A stretch of 34,866 nucleotides of DNA from Chloroflexota bacterium (GTDB lineage Bacteria; Chloroflexota; Dehalococcoidia; UBA2979): assembly GCA_009840945.1 (NCBI GenBank), contig VXMU01000047.1, forward strand, positions 1 through 34,866, given 5' to 3'. The first letter of the stretch is position 1, and each line of letters begins with the position of its first letter. The position numbers and the translations under genes are program-made. This document shows positions 14,758-23,132 of the stretch, piece by piece. Under the pieces are notes generated by a model, which had not been told where the DNA came from, did not search any database, and saw only the letters and a list, made by a program, of their open reading frames with translations.

Positions 14758-17700
14758 TCAGTTGCCCTCGGCGACGACCCGGGCTGGCTCGTCGCTCCGG
14801 ACGACGAACGGCCCGGCGGCGGGCACGCCGTCGGTGAACAACGCCCGGAAGCGCGCGTTCACGAAGTCCGGCGCGGCGAGGATGTATGACACCCACTCGC
14901 CGCCGTCGAGGACGTAGACGGCCGTGACGCCGAGCCCAGCCGCGCAGGCCACGAGGCCCTCGACTGTGCCGCCCTCGTAGAGCACGAGGCTGAAGCCCTC
15001 GACGACCTCGCCGCGCAGGCAGGTCGCGAAGGGGGCCGTGACCTCGGGAGCAGTGGGAGCGGGCGTGGCCGGGCCCTCGCTGCGGACGACCAGCGGCGTG
15101 AGCGCCGGGACGCCGTCGGCGAACAGCGCGCGGAAAGGCGCGTTGACGAAGTCGGGCGCGCCGAGGATGTGCGAGACCCAGGCGCCCCCGTGCAGCACGT
15201 ACAGCGCTGTGACGTGCCGACGCTCCGCGCAGGCCACGAGGTCGTCGACGCTGCCGCCCTCGGAGACCACGAGGCTGAAACCATCGCTCACGGCGCCGCG
15301 CAGGCAGCTCGCCGACGGGCCGACCTCGACTGTCCGAGCGAAGCGCACGTGGTAGACGCGCTCGCGGCTGCCGTCAGCCGAGATCACCGTGACCGCGATC
15401 TCGTCGACGCCAGCGAGCGCGACCTGGTGGCCGTCGGCCTCCTCGTCCGCGTCCTCTGGGTTGATGGCCACGGTCGCGCCGTCCTGCACGGCCACGGCCG
15501 CGACCGTCGTCGACGTGACACCTGCAGCCGCGACACCCTCGTACTTCCTGCGCATCGGGTCGAACTCCCCGAAATCGACGCCTTCGAGGGTGAGCGAGGC
15601 GAGGCGGGCGTCGATCGCGTCCGGCATGTTGTAGCTGTAGACCTTGTTGTCGTTCGCGTCGGCGACGTACATCACCGCGCCATCGGACCAGAGGCCGCGC
15701 GGGCTGTTGTTGCCGACGCGGCCGGGCTCCTCGAAGTCCTCGCTGGCGACTCGCTCGAGGGCCTCTGCCGCGTCCTGCGATTCTGGGAGCGGCATGGGCA
15801 GGCGGTAGGCGAAGAGGCGCTTTGAGCCGTGGTCGGAGACCCAGACCGTGACGCCGTCCGACCAGACGCCGTGCGGGTCGCTGTTCGCATCGTCGAGGGT
15901 GGACTCGGCGACGAACTCGCCACTCGCGAGGTCGTAGGCGAAGAGCGAGTCTTTGCCGCCGTCGAGGACCCACATCGTGGCGCCCTCTGACCAGATGCCG
16001 CGCACGTCACGGTTGAGCCGTGCGAGCGCGATGTCGCGCTCCTCGACGCGCTCGCCCGTCACGAGGTCGTAGGCGAAGAGCTTGTCCTGCCCGCTGTCGG
16101 CGACCCAGACCGTGACGCCGTCCGACCATATGCCGCGGGGGGCGCGGTTGGAGCCGTCGAGGGCGAACTCGCGCTCCTCGACGCGCTCGCCGCCGGCGAG
16201 GTCGTACGCGTACACGGCGTCGCCGGCGCCGTCCGCGTTATCGAGCAACCAGAGCGTGGTGCCGTCGGACCACATCCCCGTCGCCCGGTCGTTGCCCTGG
16301 TCGAGCTCCTCGATGTCGCGGTCGACGTTCCACTCGAAGTCCGCCTCGCTCGGCTCGGGGCCGGCGGAGGCTCCGCCTCCGCCACCGAAGAAGAAGACGG
16401 GGGTAGGCGCGGGTGGCGGCGCGGCGATCGTGATCGTGACCGCGCCGACCGCGTTCCCGTTGTGGCTTGCCGAGAACTCGACCGTCTCCCCCACGTCGTC
16501 CTCGCCGTCGCGGGCCGTCTCGACCGTCACGACCACCGACGCCGCCCCGGCGGGCAGCACGACGGTGTACGGGTCGTACAGCTCGTCGCCGTGGGCGGCG
16601 AGGGTGAAGTCCTCGCCGGGCGTCGCCGTGCCGGCAAGGGTGAGCGCGAGCGTCTGCGCCTCGGAGAAGGTCACGCCGACGGCGGCGACCGTGACGGTGA
16701 CCGTGCCGCCCTCGACGACCTCCTCGGCGTCGGTCGACACGGTGAACGCGGCCACGTCGTTGTCGTTGACGGAGACCGTGGCGGCGTTGACGCCGCGCGT
16801 GAGGTAGAGGGGAGGGTTGCTGGTGCTGCCCAGGAGCACTAGCGTCACCGCGCCCGCGGGCTCGACCACGCGGTCGTCGAGCGTCGGCACCGCGACGTCG
16901 ATGGCGACGTCGCCCGCCTCGAAGCGAGCAGTCGACGGTGGGCCTGCCCCCAGGGCCGAGCCCCGGTCGGTGGCCGCGACGGATACCGCGAGCGGACTCG
17001 AGAACGGGATGCTGGTCGAGGCGGTGCGGGTGAGCGTGAAGGTTGCGGCCTCGCCCTCGGTCACCGCGCCTCCCGCGGCGATCGAGACCTCCGGCGTGTC
17101 GGGCACGTCGCTGGGCGGGATCGTCAGCGTGTGCGTGCCGCCGACGGCGGCGCCGGTCGAGGCGAGGGTCCCACTCAGCGTCACCGTCTCGGCTTCGTGC
17201 TCGATCTCGCTGTCGTCCACGACTCGGACGGTGACCGAGGTCGAGCTCGCACCGGCCGGGAGGGTGAGCTCGTGCGGGTCCGTCAGCGCCTGGTTGCTCT
17301 CATCCACCAGGGTGAAGTCGTCCTCCGGAGTGGCGCTGCCGCCGATGTCGAGCTCGACCGTCTGGCCATCCTCGAACGTGACGCCGTTGGTGATCGTGAA
17401 GGTCAGCGCGACCTCGCCGCCCTCGGAAGCCTGCTGCTGGGCGAGGGCGGAGCTGAACAGTGCGTGGTCGGTGTCGGTGACTGTGAGGGTGGCGGTCGCG
17501 GTCGACCCCGCGGTCACGCCGTGCGGCAGCGTGCCGAAGGCGAGCGTGGCGCTCTCCTCGCCTTCCACGAGGTCGTCGTCGAACGCCTCAACGGTCAGCG
17601 TCTTGCTGGTCTCGCCCGCCGCGAACGTCACCCTCTCCTCGGCGGTGAGGTCGTCGGCGGAGGCGTCAGCGCTCGTGTCCAGCTCGACCGGGATCGTCAC

Positions 17701-20700
17701 GCCGCGCACGCCCTGGTGGGCGGCGCTGAGCTGCACAGTGACGGAGCGCGTGCTGCCCTCGCCGGCCGAGTAGGCGGCCTGCCCGAAGGAGACGGTCACG
17801 GGTGCGCCGATGACCAGCGCCGCGGGGGCCGCGGACAGCGTCGTGCCGTCGGCCGTGCAGATGCCACCGTCGTCGCAGTCCTCGCCGGCGACGAGGCTGA
17901 AGGTGATGGCGCCGTCGCCGTCGGGCGTGAGCGTGACGAGGTAGGCGTGCGCGGGCTCGCCGGCGGCGACGTGAGCGGACACGCCGTCGACCGTGGCGCC
18001 GGAGACGCTGAGCGATGGCGAGGTTTCGTCGAAGTCGACAACGGGGCGGCTGAAGGCCACGATGATCTGAGGTGAGTCGGTGGCGCCGGTATGGAAGACC
18101 GAGGTGGAGTCGCTGGCCGGGAGCGACGCCGTGAGCGTGCCGGGCTGCGGAGCCAGGTTGGATGGCGGCATCACGGTGGCTCGCTCCGCCCCATGCTCGG
18201 TTGTGCCCATGACACGGAACTTCTCTTCCCCGGTAGCAGGATCCACCTGGGTGAAGATCTCGGATGGTGTGTAGGGGAGCGAGTGCCTGTTGAAGGCGCC
18301 CCAACTGATGAGCCAATCTCCGTTATCAAGTACTTCCACATGGCCACTCGAATGCGCGCGTCGCTCCCGCAAGCCGCCGAACGTCTGGTCGCGCACGAAG
18401 ACTGCTTCCCCGCTGTCGAGGTCAATCGCGTACTCGACTGCCCGGGCAAAGCTGGTTTCACGCCCGAGCACTTCGCCTGTCCATGGACTGACTACGCAGT
18501 GGCCGCCGTTGTCGAACATCACCAGACGGCCGTTCTCCAGGAGTTGAGCTGCGTGTTGCCCGCAGAATTCTCCTTCCGGGTCGTTGATGATTGAGAGGGG
18601 AGCCGGACCAAGCTCGCGGGACGCCCATTCCTCCGCGCTCAGGTTCGTTTGCCCGAGGCGCCAAACGATTTTGTGGCTTTCCGCGAGGTCGGGATCGATC
18701 GCCAGTACCGCGCTGCAACCTCGCAATGACACAACAAAGATCTCGTCGACGAATTGAGCAGCGTTGATGTGCCCATACCCTTCGGGGAAACGATGCTGGG
18801 TGCAGTCCTCGAGCGGGACCTTGCCCCAGGAGTTCCACGTGAACTCGGCCACCCCACCGGCTGTCACGACCTGGAATGCAGAGTCTGACACGCGCACGGA
18901 CGAGCCCCACGGGTCCCCGTTTTCGTCGTTGAACGTCAGGTGTGCCAGGCTGCGGTTTCTGGGCTGCCAGGAGAGCAGCAGCGACTCATCGTCGTCCAAC
19001 ACGCGCTGGTCGTGTCCATTCGTCACGGTCAGCGGCGGCAAGACGGCTACTGTTCGGATCACCTCCAGGTCTTTGTCCCGCACCACCTGGTGACGGTCGA
19101 CCGTGCCGTGCGAGTACCGGTACTCCCCGGTGGAGTCGAGTGTCTGGAAGCGAAAGTACAGTCCGGGATTCGAGCCGAGATCCGTGAAGTATCGAGGCAC
19201 CCCGTTGGGATCCACGATCGCTATGAATTGACGAGGTGTGAAGAGGAGCAGGTCTTCGACGATCCCGGAAGCGCCGGGCTCCCGTGTCATCACGAAGGCC
19301 GGGAAATCGGCCGGGAAGCAATGCACGACGTACGCGGTCTCCGAACCATCGTCATCCGCGACCGTCACGATCACCCTGGTGGTCCCGGTCACGGTGACGG
19401 CGGTGCTGCTCCCGGAGCCCACCTGCACCCCGTCGACGGAGATACGCGCGCCGCTGGCGCCGGTCGCCGACAGTGTCAGCATCTCACCGTCGGCGCAGCC
19501 GATACGGTAGTGGAGCACCTCGGGCGAGAATGCGGGTGTGAGCCGCTGGTCAGTGTCCGCCCGGGAGGTCGGCGTCTCCGCGGTCAAGCCGGTCAGCAAC
19601 GGTCCGGTCACGACCTCCGTCGTCAGTGCCTGCACGATCCTGGCCGACCCCAATCCATCGTCGTAGGTGGCCGTGACCCGCAGGAAGGCGTTGGCATCAG
19701 CGGGGACCGGCGTATAGCTCGAGAGGGTTGCCCCGCCGATGACCGCCCACGAGTTCCGTCCCGTCGAGCGCTCCCACTGGTACACGGGCGTGCCGGCGGT
19801 GACTCCGTCTGGATCGGTCAGGGTCAGGGTGAGCGCCGTGCCGACGCTCGGCGTGGTGTCGGAGAGTGACAGCTCGCCTGGTTCGTCCACGTCGGTCACC
19901 GTCACCGTGACCGAGAACGGCGAAGTGATCTCCGACCCCACCAGCGCCAGAAGGATAATCGGGTAGTCGTTACTCGTGTCCGCGTCGTCCGGATCCTCGA
20001 AGTCCGGTGGACCGGCAAAGATGTTGGGGGAGACAGGGTCGATGTGGAAGCGCAGCGCGCCCGGCGGGCTCTCGATCGTGAAGTGCTCGGCGTCGTCGCC
20101 TGAAATCGTCCACTGGACACCGTCGCGGTCCGCATCACTCGAGGCGCTGAACGTGGCCACACGCCCGCCGCCGTTCTCGGCGAACGAGACGGCGGCTGGG
20201 CCCGTGATCGCCGTCAGCTCGATCGAGTTCGCGAGGGTGACGACGAGATCAGCAGTGTCCGTGTCCGTGCCGTCGCTGACCTGTACAGACACCTCGTACG
20301 AGCCATCGCTGTCGCTGTCGTCGGGGTCCTCGTAGTCCTTCGCCGCGGCGAAGGCGAGCACGCCGGCGCTGCTCAAGGTGAAGGCGTCGCTGTCGGCCCC
20401 GCCGGTCTTCGACCAGACCAGGTCGGCGTCAGCCGTGTCGCTGTCGTCGGCGGCGAGCGTGGCCACCGCCGTCTCACCCTCGGTGACCGTGAACGGGCCG
20501 ATGGTGGTGATGGCCGGCGCTGTGGAGCCCTGGGCGTGGGCGACGGCCGGCGCGATCAGCAGGGCGAGGAAAGTGACAGCTGCCCACGCCCGCAGCGCCG
20601 AGGCCGCGCGCGCGAGGCGGACGACGGCAACTCGAGACCAGCGAACCGCCGGGATCGCCCGGGGTCGCGGCCACTTGCCCGTGGCGTCGCCGCCCGCGAC

Positions 20701-20709
20701 CGTCACCAA
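14758..20709 (-). CDS. Giant exported arylsulfotransferase-domain protein with Calx-beta, propeller and CLRG repeats
   Basis: The product has 1983 residues. A signal peptide (VTFLALLIAPAVAHAQ) follows an N-terminal extension of about 35 residues. Cadherin/Ig-like domains and one cadherin-like sandwich fill about 60-470. Residues about 475-840 match the arylsulfotransferase (ASST) propeller. His-containing motifs are GHDQRVLDDD, GYGHINAAQFV, CGQHAAQLLENGRLVMFD and SSGHVEVLDNGDWLISWG. Known ASSTs move sulfate between phenols through a sulfohistidine. Several Calx-beta domains follow (about 970-1425), then the shared five-blade propeller (about 1455-1695), cadherin-like sandwich (about 1702-1797) and two CLRG domains (about 1802-1975). 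The start is uncertain: TTG 20709 or GTG 20706 are the first possible codons after an in-frame stop near 20878, and neither has a strong ribosome binding site. The acceptor and donor are unknown. Confidence 0.87.
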   Translation of the reverse strand: MVTVAGGDATGKWPRPRAIPAVRWSRVAVVRLARAASALRAWAAVTFLALLIAPAVAHAQGSTAPAITTIGPFTVTEGETAVATLAADDSDTADADLVWSKTGGADSDAFTLSSAGVLAFAAAKDYEDPDDSDSDGSYEVSVQVSDGTDTDTADLVVTLANSIELTAITGPAAVSFAENGGGRVATFSASSDADRDGVQWTISGDDAEHFTIESPPGALRFHIDPVSPNIFAGPPDFEDPDDADTSNDYPIILLALVGSEITSPFSVTVTVTDVDEPGELSLSDTTPSVGTALTLTLTDPDGVTAGTPVYQWERSTGRNSWAVIGGATLSSYTPVPADANAFLRVTATYDDGLGSARIVQALTTEVVTGPLLTGLTAETPTSRADTDQRLTPAFSPEVLHYRIGCADGEMLTLSATGASGARISVDGVQVGSGSSTAVTVTGTTRVIVTVADDDGSETAYVVHCFPADFPAFVMTREPGASGIVEDLLLFTPRQFIAIVDPNGVPRYFTDLGSNPGLYFRFQTLDSTGEYRYSHGTVDRHQVVRDKDLEVIRTVAVLPPLTVTNGHDQRVLDDDESLLLSWQPRNRSLAHLTFNDENGDPWGSSVRVSDSAFQVVTAGGVAEFTWNSWGKVPLEDCTQHRFPEGYGHINAAQFVDEIFVVSLRGCSAVLAIDPDLAESHKIVWRLGQTNLSAEEWASRELGPAPLSIINDPEGEFCGQHAAQLLENGRLVMFDNGGHCVVSPWTGEVLGRETSFARAVEYAIDLDSGEAVFVRDQTFGGLRERRAHSSGHVEVLDNGDWLISWGAFNRHSLPYTPSEIFTQVDPATGEEKFRVMGTTEHGAERATVMPPSNLAPQPGTLTASLPASDSTSVFHTGATDSPQIIVAFSRPVVDFDETSPSLSVSGATVDGVSAHVAAGEPAHAYLVTLTPDGDGAITFSLVAGEDCDDGGICTADGTTLSAAPAALVIGAPVTVSFGQAAYSAGEGSTRSVTVQLSAAHQGVRGVTIPVELDTSADASADDLTAEERVTFAAGETSKTLTVEAFDDDLVEGEESATLAFGTLPHGVTAGSTATATLTVTDTDHALFSSALAQQQASEGGEVALTFTITNGVTFEDGQTVELDIGGSATPEDDFTLVDESNQALTDPHELTLPAGASSTSVTVRVVDDSEIEHEAETVTLSGTLASTGAAVGGTHTLTIPPSDVPDTPEVSIAAGGAVTEGEAATFTLTRTASTSIPFSSPLAVSVAATDRGSALGAGPPSTARFEAGDVAIDVAVPTLDDRVVEPAGAVTLVLLGSTSNPPLYLTRGVNAATVSVNDNDVAAFTVSTDAEEVVEGGTVTVTVAAVGVTFSEAQTLALTLAGTATPGEDFTLAAHGDELYDPYTVVLPAGAASVVVTVETARDGEDDVGETVEFSASHNGNAVGAVTITIAAPPPAPTPVFFFGGGGGASAGPEPSEADFEWNVDRDIEELDQGNDRATGMWSDGTTLWLLDNADGAGDAVYAYDLAGGERVEEREFALDGSNRAPRGIWSDGVTVWVADSGQDKLFAYDLVTGERVEERDIALARLNRDVRGIWSEGATMWVLDGGKDSLFAYDLASGEFVAESTLDDANSDPHGVWSDGVTVWVSDHGSKRLFAYRLPMPLPESQDAAEALERVASEDFEEPGRVGNNSPRGLWSDGAVMYVADANDNKVYSYNMPDAIDARLASLTLEGVDFGEFDPMRRKYEGVAAAGVTSTTVAAVAVQDGATVAINPEDADEEADGHQVALAGVDEIAVTVISADGSRERVYHVRFARTVEVGPSASCLRGAVSDGFSLVVSEGGSVDDLVACAERRHVTALYVLHGGAWVSHILGAPDFVNAPFRALFADGVPALTPLVVRSEGPATPAPTAPEVTAPFATCLRGEVVEGFSLVLYEGGTVEGLVACAAGLGVTAVYVLDGGEWVSYILAAPDFVNARFRALFTDGVPAAGPFVVRSDEPARVVAEGN
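14808..16364 (-). repeat. Copy B of the ~1.56-kb direct duplication
   Basis: This is collinear with 10510-12066 and in the same orientation, forming the C-terminal module of the arylsulfotransferase protein. For example, the segments reading CGCGCAGGCCACGAGGTCGT occur in both copies at the same relative place. Such a pair can support recombination that would fuse the two genes or swap their catalytic halves. Confidence 0.88.
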
Positions 20710-21484
20710 CGGCTCACGCCGGGCGAAGAGCGGCGTGCCGGGTGGCAGGCCTTCGGCTTCGAGTTTGCGGACGGCGGATGAGCGCCGCCGCGGATAACTG
20801 AGGGTGAGGGGGAGTCCCCGGGGCCACCGCGCCCGCGGGGGCGAGCCTGGCGGCGGACTCGTCTCCGGAACCGGCGCTCACTCGGGTCCCCGATCCCCGG
20901 AGCCGCGTCCCGTCCTCAGCCGCGGCTCATCAACACGGCTCGAACCGTAGTCGACTGGAACCCGAGGAGATGTGAGAGGTCTATGAGATCGAGAGTCGGA
21001 CGCGTGAGGAATTCATGATGTTCAGCAGTAGCCCACCAGCGGACGGTCACAGGGGCGGCGCGCTCCGCGAAGACACGCCCGACGGCACTCGATGCTCAGG
21101 CGTCATCGAAGCGCCTCTCCGGACTGGACCCTTATCAAGAGCCGATCACCTCGGTGGGCGAGGGTGATGGCAGTGGCGGGTGCTGCTCCATCAGCGTCCC
21201 CGAGGTAGGCTGGCCTCGCGCTCGCGATCGTCAGCAAGTTGCCCCTCAATGCCGCGCGGGCAGCCGCCCGGATCACAGGCCCCGAAGAGCAAGACTCGCT
21301 GTGACGCCCTGGCTTGGGATCGCGGGTGGGCTGCCGTCAGTCCTCGGGTGGCTCGCGCACAGCGCATGGCTGCCGTCGCGGTCACGCCGACAAGGCGCCG
21401 GGCAAGAGTGCCCGACTGGCCCTGGCGCCTGCGGGCGACGATCCATATTGGCGAAGGCCGATCCCAAGAAACCGTTGCAGACAT
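20710..21484. other. Intergenic region between the giant exported protein and tRNA-Leu
   Basis: I see no supported gene. The minus-strand frame of the giant protein stays open upstream to a stop near 20878 but holds no earlier ATG, GTG or TTG. A 49-codon frame at 21018-21167 has GAGGA in front but no recognisable sequence. The region should contain the promoter of the giant gene on the minus strand, but no clear box was found. Confidence 0.45.
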
Positions 21485-21573
21485 TGGTGCCGAAGGTGGG
21501 ACTCGAACCCACACGGGGCGTGAACCCCAACGGTGTTTGAGACCGTCGCGTCTACCCGTTCCGCCACTTCGGC
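21485..21573 (-). tRNA. tRNA-Leu(CAA)
   Basis: The minus strand folds as a class II tRNA. The acceptor stem GCCGAAG (21573-21567) pairs with CTTCGGC (21495-21489). The D arm contains GGAACGGGTAGACGC. The anticodon stem ACGGT/ACCGT closes the loop CTCAAAC with anticodon CAA (21539-21537). A long variable arm follows, and the T arm contains GGTTCGAGTCC. The encoded CCA is at 21487-21485. The long variable arm and CAA anticodon identify leucine (UUG codons). Confidence 0.97.
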
Positions 21574-21645
21574 CCGGCTTCCAGCATCGCGCGAGCGTGC
21601 GCGCCCTTCAAGCGGGGCGTCGAGGGGTGCTGGGAGCATGGTGGG

Positions 21646-21720
21646 TGGAGCGGAAGACGGGGGTCGAACCCGCGACCTCCTCCTTGGCAAGGAGGCGCTC
21701 TACCACTGAGCTACTTCCGC
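21646..21720 (-). tRNA. tRNA-Gly(GCC)
   Basis: On the minus strand, the acceptor GCGGAAG pairs with CTTCCGC. The D arm is AGCTCAGTGGTAGAGC. The anticodon stem CCTCC/GGAGG closes the loop TTGCCAA with anticodon GCC (21688-21686), and the T arm contains GGTTCGACCCC. The discriminator is U and CCA is encoded at 21648-21646. It lies 72 bp upstream of tRNA-Leu on the same strand, so the two may be co-transcribed. Confidence 0.97.
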
Positions 21721-21833
21721 CGGACCGGCATCCATAGTACGGGCGCGCACGCGGCGACGGCAATGCTCGGCATCGCCTCCGCCGCGGGGCGCCCCTCGCG
21801 AATTTCAACCGTGGATCTGCCTCGATACGCGGG

Positions 21834-21877
21834 CAGTCTGTACCATGGGGGTACCGGCGCCGTCCGCCGGCAGACTG
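21834..21877 (+). promoter_or_regulatory. Perfect three-way-junction leader of the UspA-like gene
   Basis: CAGTCTG (21834-21840) pairs with CAGACTG (21871-21877). Inside are two hairpins, TACC/GGTA (21841-21844 with 21850-21853) and CCGGCG/CGCCGG (21854-21859 with 21865-21870), each with a 5-nt loop. All junction bases are paired, so the 44 nt fold with nothing left over except the loops. The ribosome binding site GAGAGGGGGG follows within 7 nt. This suggests a cis-acting RNA controlling translation or stability. It matches no riboswitch I know. Confidence 0.45.
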
Positions 21878-21899
21878 ACTTGCGAGAGGGGGGCCACAA

Positions 21900-23036
21900 A
21901 TGCGTGTACTGGCAGCACTGGACGACAGCGATCTTGCCGATGAGGTCGTCGAGGCGCTCGCGCCCTGGCTGGCGGCTGCGAACGCCGAAGCACGGCTGAT
22001 GATGGTGTGGGACTCGCGACAGGCCCACCCCGAGTCGCCGACCCACCCACCTGACCTGGTCGTCTCCGACCCGGTCGTGACCTCCGACAGCTGGGCCCGC
22101 GCGCCCCTCGACTACGTCGAGGACCGCACCGAGCGCCGGGGGCAGATGATCCAGCGCATCCGCAACGAGCGGATCGCCGCGCTGCGGTCGCTCGGCGAGC
22201 GCCATCTCCGCTCCGAGTTCGACGTCGGGGTCGACGGGTCCGAGAACGTGCCCGAGGCGATCCTGCAGGCCGCCGAGGAGTACGGCGCGGACATGATCGC
22301 CATCGGCACCCACGGCCGGCGCGGACTGCGCCGCGTGCTCGGCGGCAGCGTCGCCGAGGAGGTGATCCGCAACGCGCGCATCCCGGTGTTCGTCGTGCAT
22401 CAGGGCTCCGTCGTGCACCCCGGCGCGCACTACCTTGTCGTCGCGCACGACACCGCACGCAGCATCGAGCTGCGCGAGCACCTGGAGGACATCAGGACGC
22501 GGGACCGCAACGCGCGGTTCACGCTGCTGATCCCCGCCACGCACCACTCCGGCCGGTTGACCGAGACCACCGACGACGTCGCCTCGGCGGAGTCCGCGGC
22601 CGCGGAGACGCGCGCCGTGCTGCGCGACGGCGGCATCGACCTGGCCGCCGCCAAGGTCGGCGACCCGACACCGCTGCTGGCGATCGAGGACGAGCTGCGT
22701 GAGCACCCGGACACGTACGCCTCGGTCATCCTGTGCACGTTCCCGCCGGGCATCTCCCGGTGGGTGCGCATGGACACCGCACACCAAGTGGAGCGGCACC
22801 TCGAGATCCCGGTCGAGCACGTGATCGCGTACCAGGCTCCGACCGACAACCCGGCCGCACGCGACGAGTACTGCCAGCGGCTCCGCCACGCCGCCCAGAC
22901 CGCGCGCAACCAGCTTTCGCGCATCGAGGCGCTGTCGGAGGGCGATGTCGGGATCGCGCTGCCGGCGCGGGAGCACCGCCTGAACGAGGAGCTTGCCGCC
23001 ATCGAGCGAGCGCTGTTCGAGTCGGGGTGCGGGTAG
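21900..23036 (+). CDS. Universal stress protein (UspA) fused to a second nucleotide-binding-like domain
   Basis: The 378-residue protein begins MRVLAALDDSDLADEVV, the UspA start. Its ATP-binding signature is IGTHGRRGLRRVLGGSVAEEVIRNARIPVFVV (split here only by reading: IGTHGRRGLRRVLGG, then SVAEEVI, then PVFVV), at about 140-170. The second half (about 175-320) is a degenerate Usp-like domain ending VILCTFPPGISRWVRMD and HLEIPVEHVIAY, a pattern I associate with stress proteins and permease tails of high-GC bacteria. A helical tail follows. The start is fixed by GAGAGGGGGG 8 nt upstream. The next gene is a Kef-type antiporter, so a role in stress or ion homeostasis is plausible. A compact RNA structure lies in the leader, and a hairpin terminator follows the stop. 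Confidence 0.88.
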   Translation: MRVLAALDDSDLADEVVEALAPWLAAANAEARLMMVWDSRQAHPESPTHPPDLVVSDPVVTSDSWARAPLDYVEDRTERRGQMIQRIRNERIAALRSLGERHLRSEFDVGVDGSENVPEAILQAAEEYGADMIAIGTHGRRGLRRVLGGSVAEEVIRNARIPVFVVHQGSVVHPGAHYLVVAHDTARSIELREHLEDIRTRDRNARFTLLIPATHHSGRLTETTDDVASAESAAAETRAVLRDGGIDLAAAKVGDPTPLLAIEDELREHPDTYASVILCTFPPGISRWVRMDTAHQVERHLEIPVEHVIAYQAPTDNPAARDEYCQRLRHAAQTARNQLSRIEALSEGDVGIALPAREHRLNEELAAIERALFESGCG

Positions 23037-23074
23037 CGGCTCGCACCCTCCGCGTCCCGGTTCCCTCGATCGTC

Positions 23075-23110
23075 ACGCCCGAGCCCTCCCGGAAGGGAAG
23101 GCTCGGGCGT
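23075..23110 (+). terminator. Strong hairpin terminator after the UspA-like gene
   Basis: ACGCCCGAGCC (23075-23085) pairs perfectly with GGCTCGGGCGT (23100-23110), an 11-bp stem beginning 38 bp after the UspA stop. No T-tract follows (AACTTGTCC). The antiporter start is only 22 bp beyond, so the structure may also act in that gene's leader. Confidence 0.65.
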
Positions 23111-23132
23111 AACTTGTCCTGAGAGGTAGTCG

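Noticed and set aside
21018-21167. 49-codon plus-strand frame with GAGGA 7 nt upstream of ATG
   Set aside because: The product is Ser/Pro/Arg/Gly-rich with no motif, and one ribosome-binding-site-like match in 775 bp is expected by chance.
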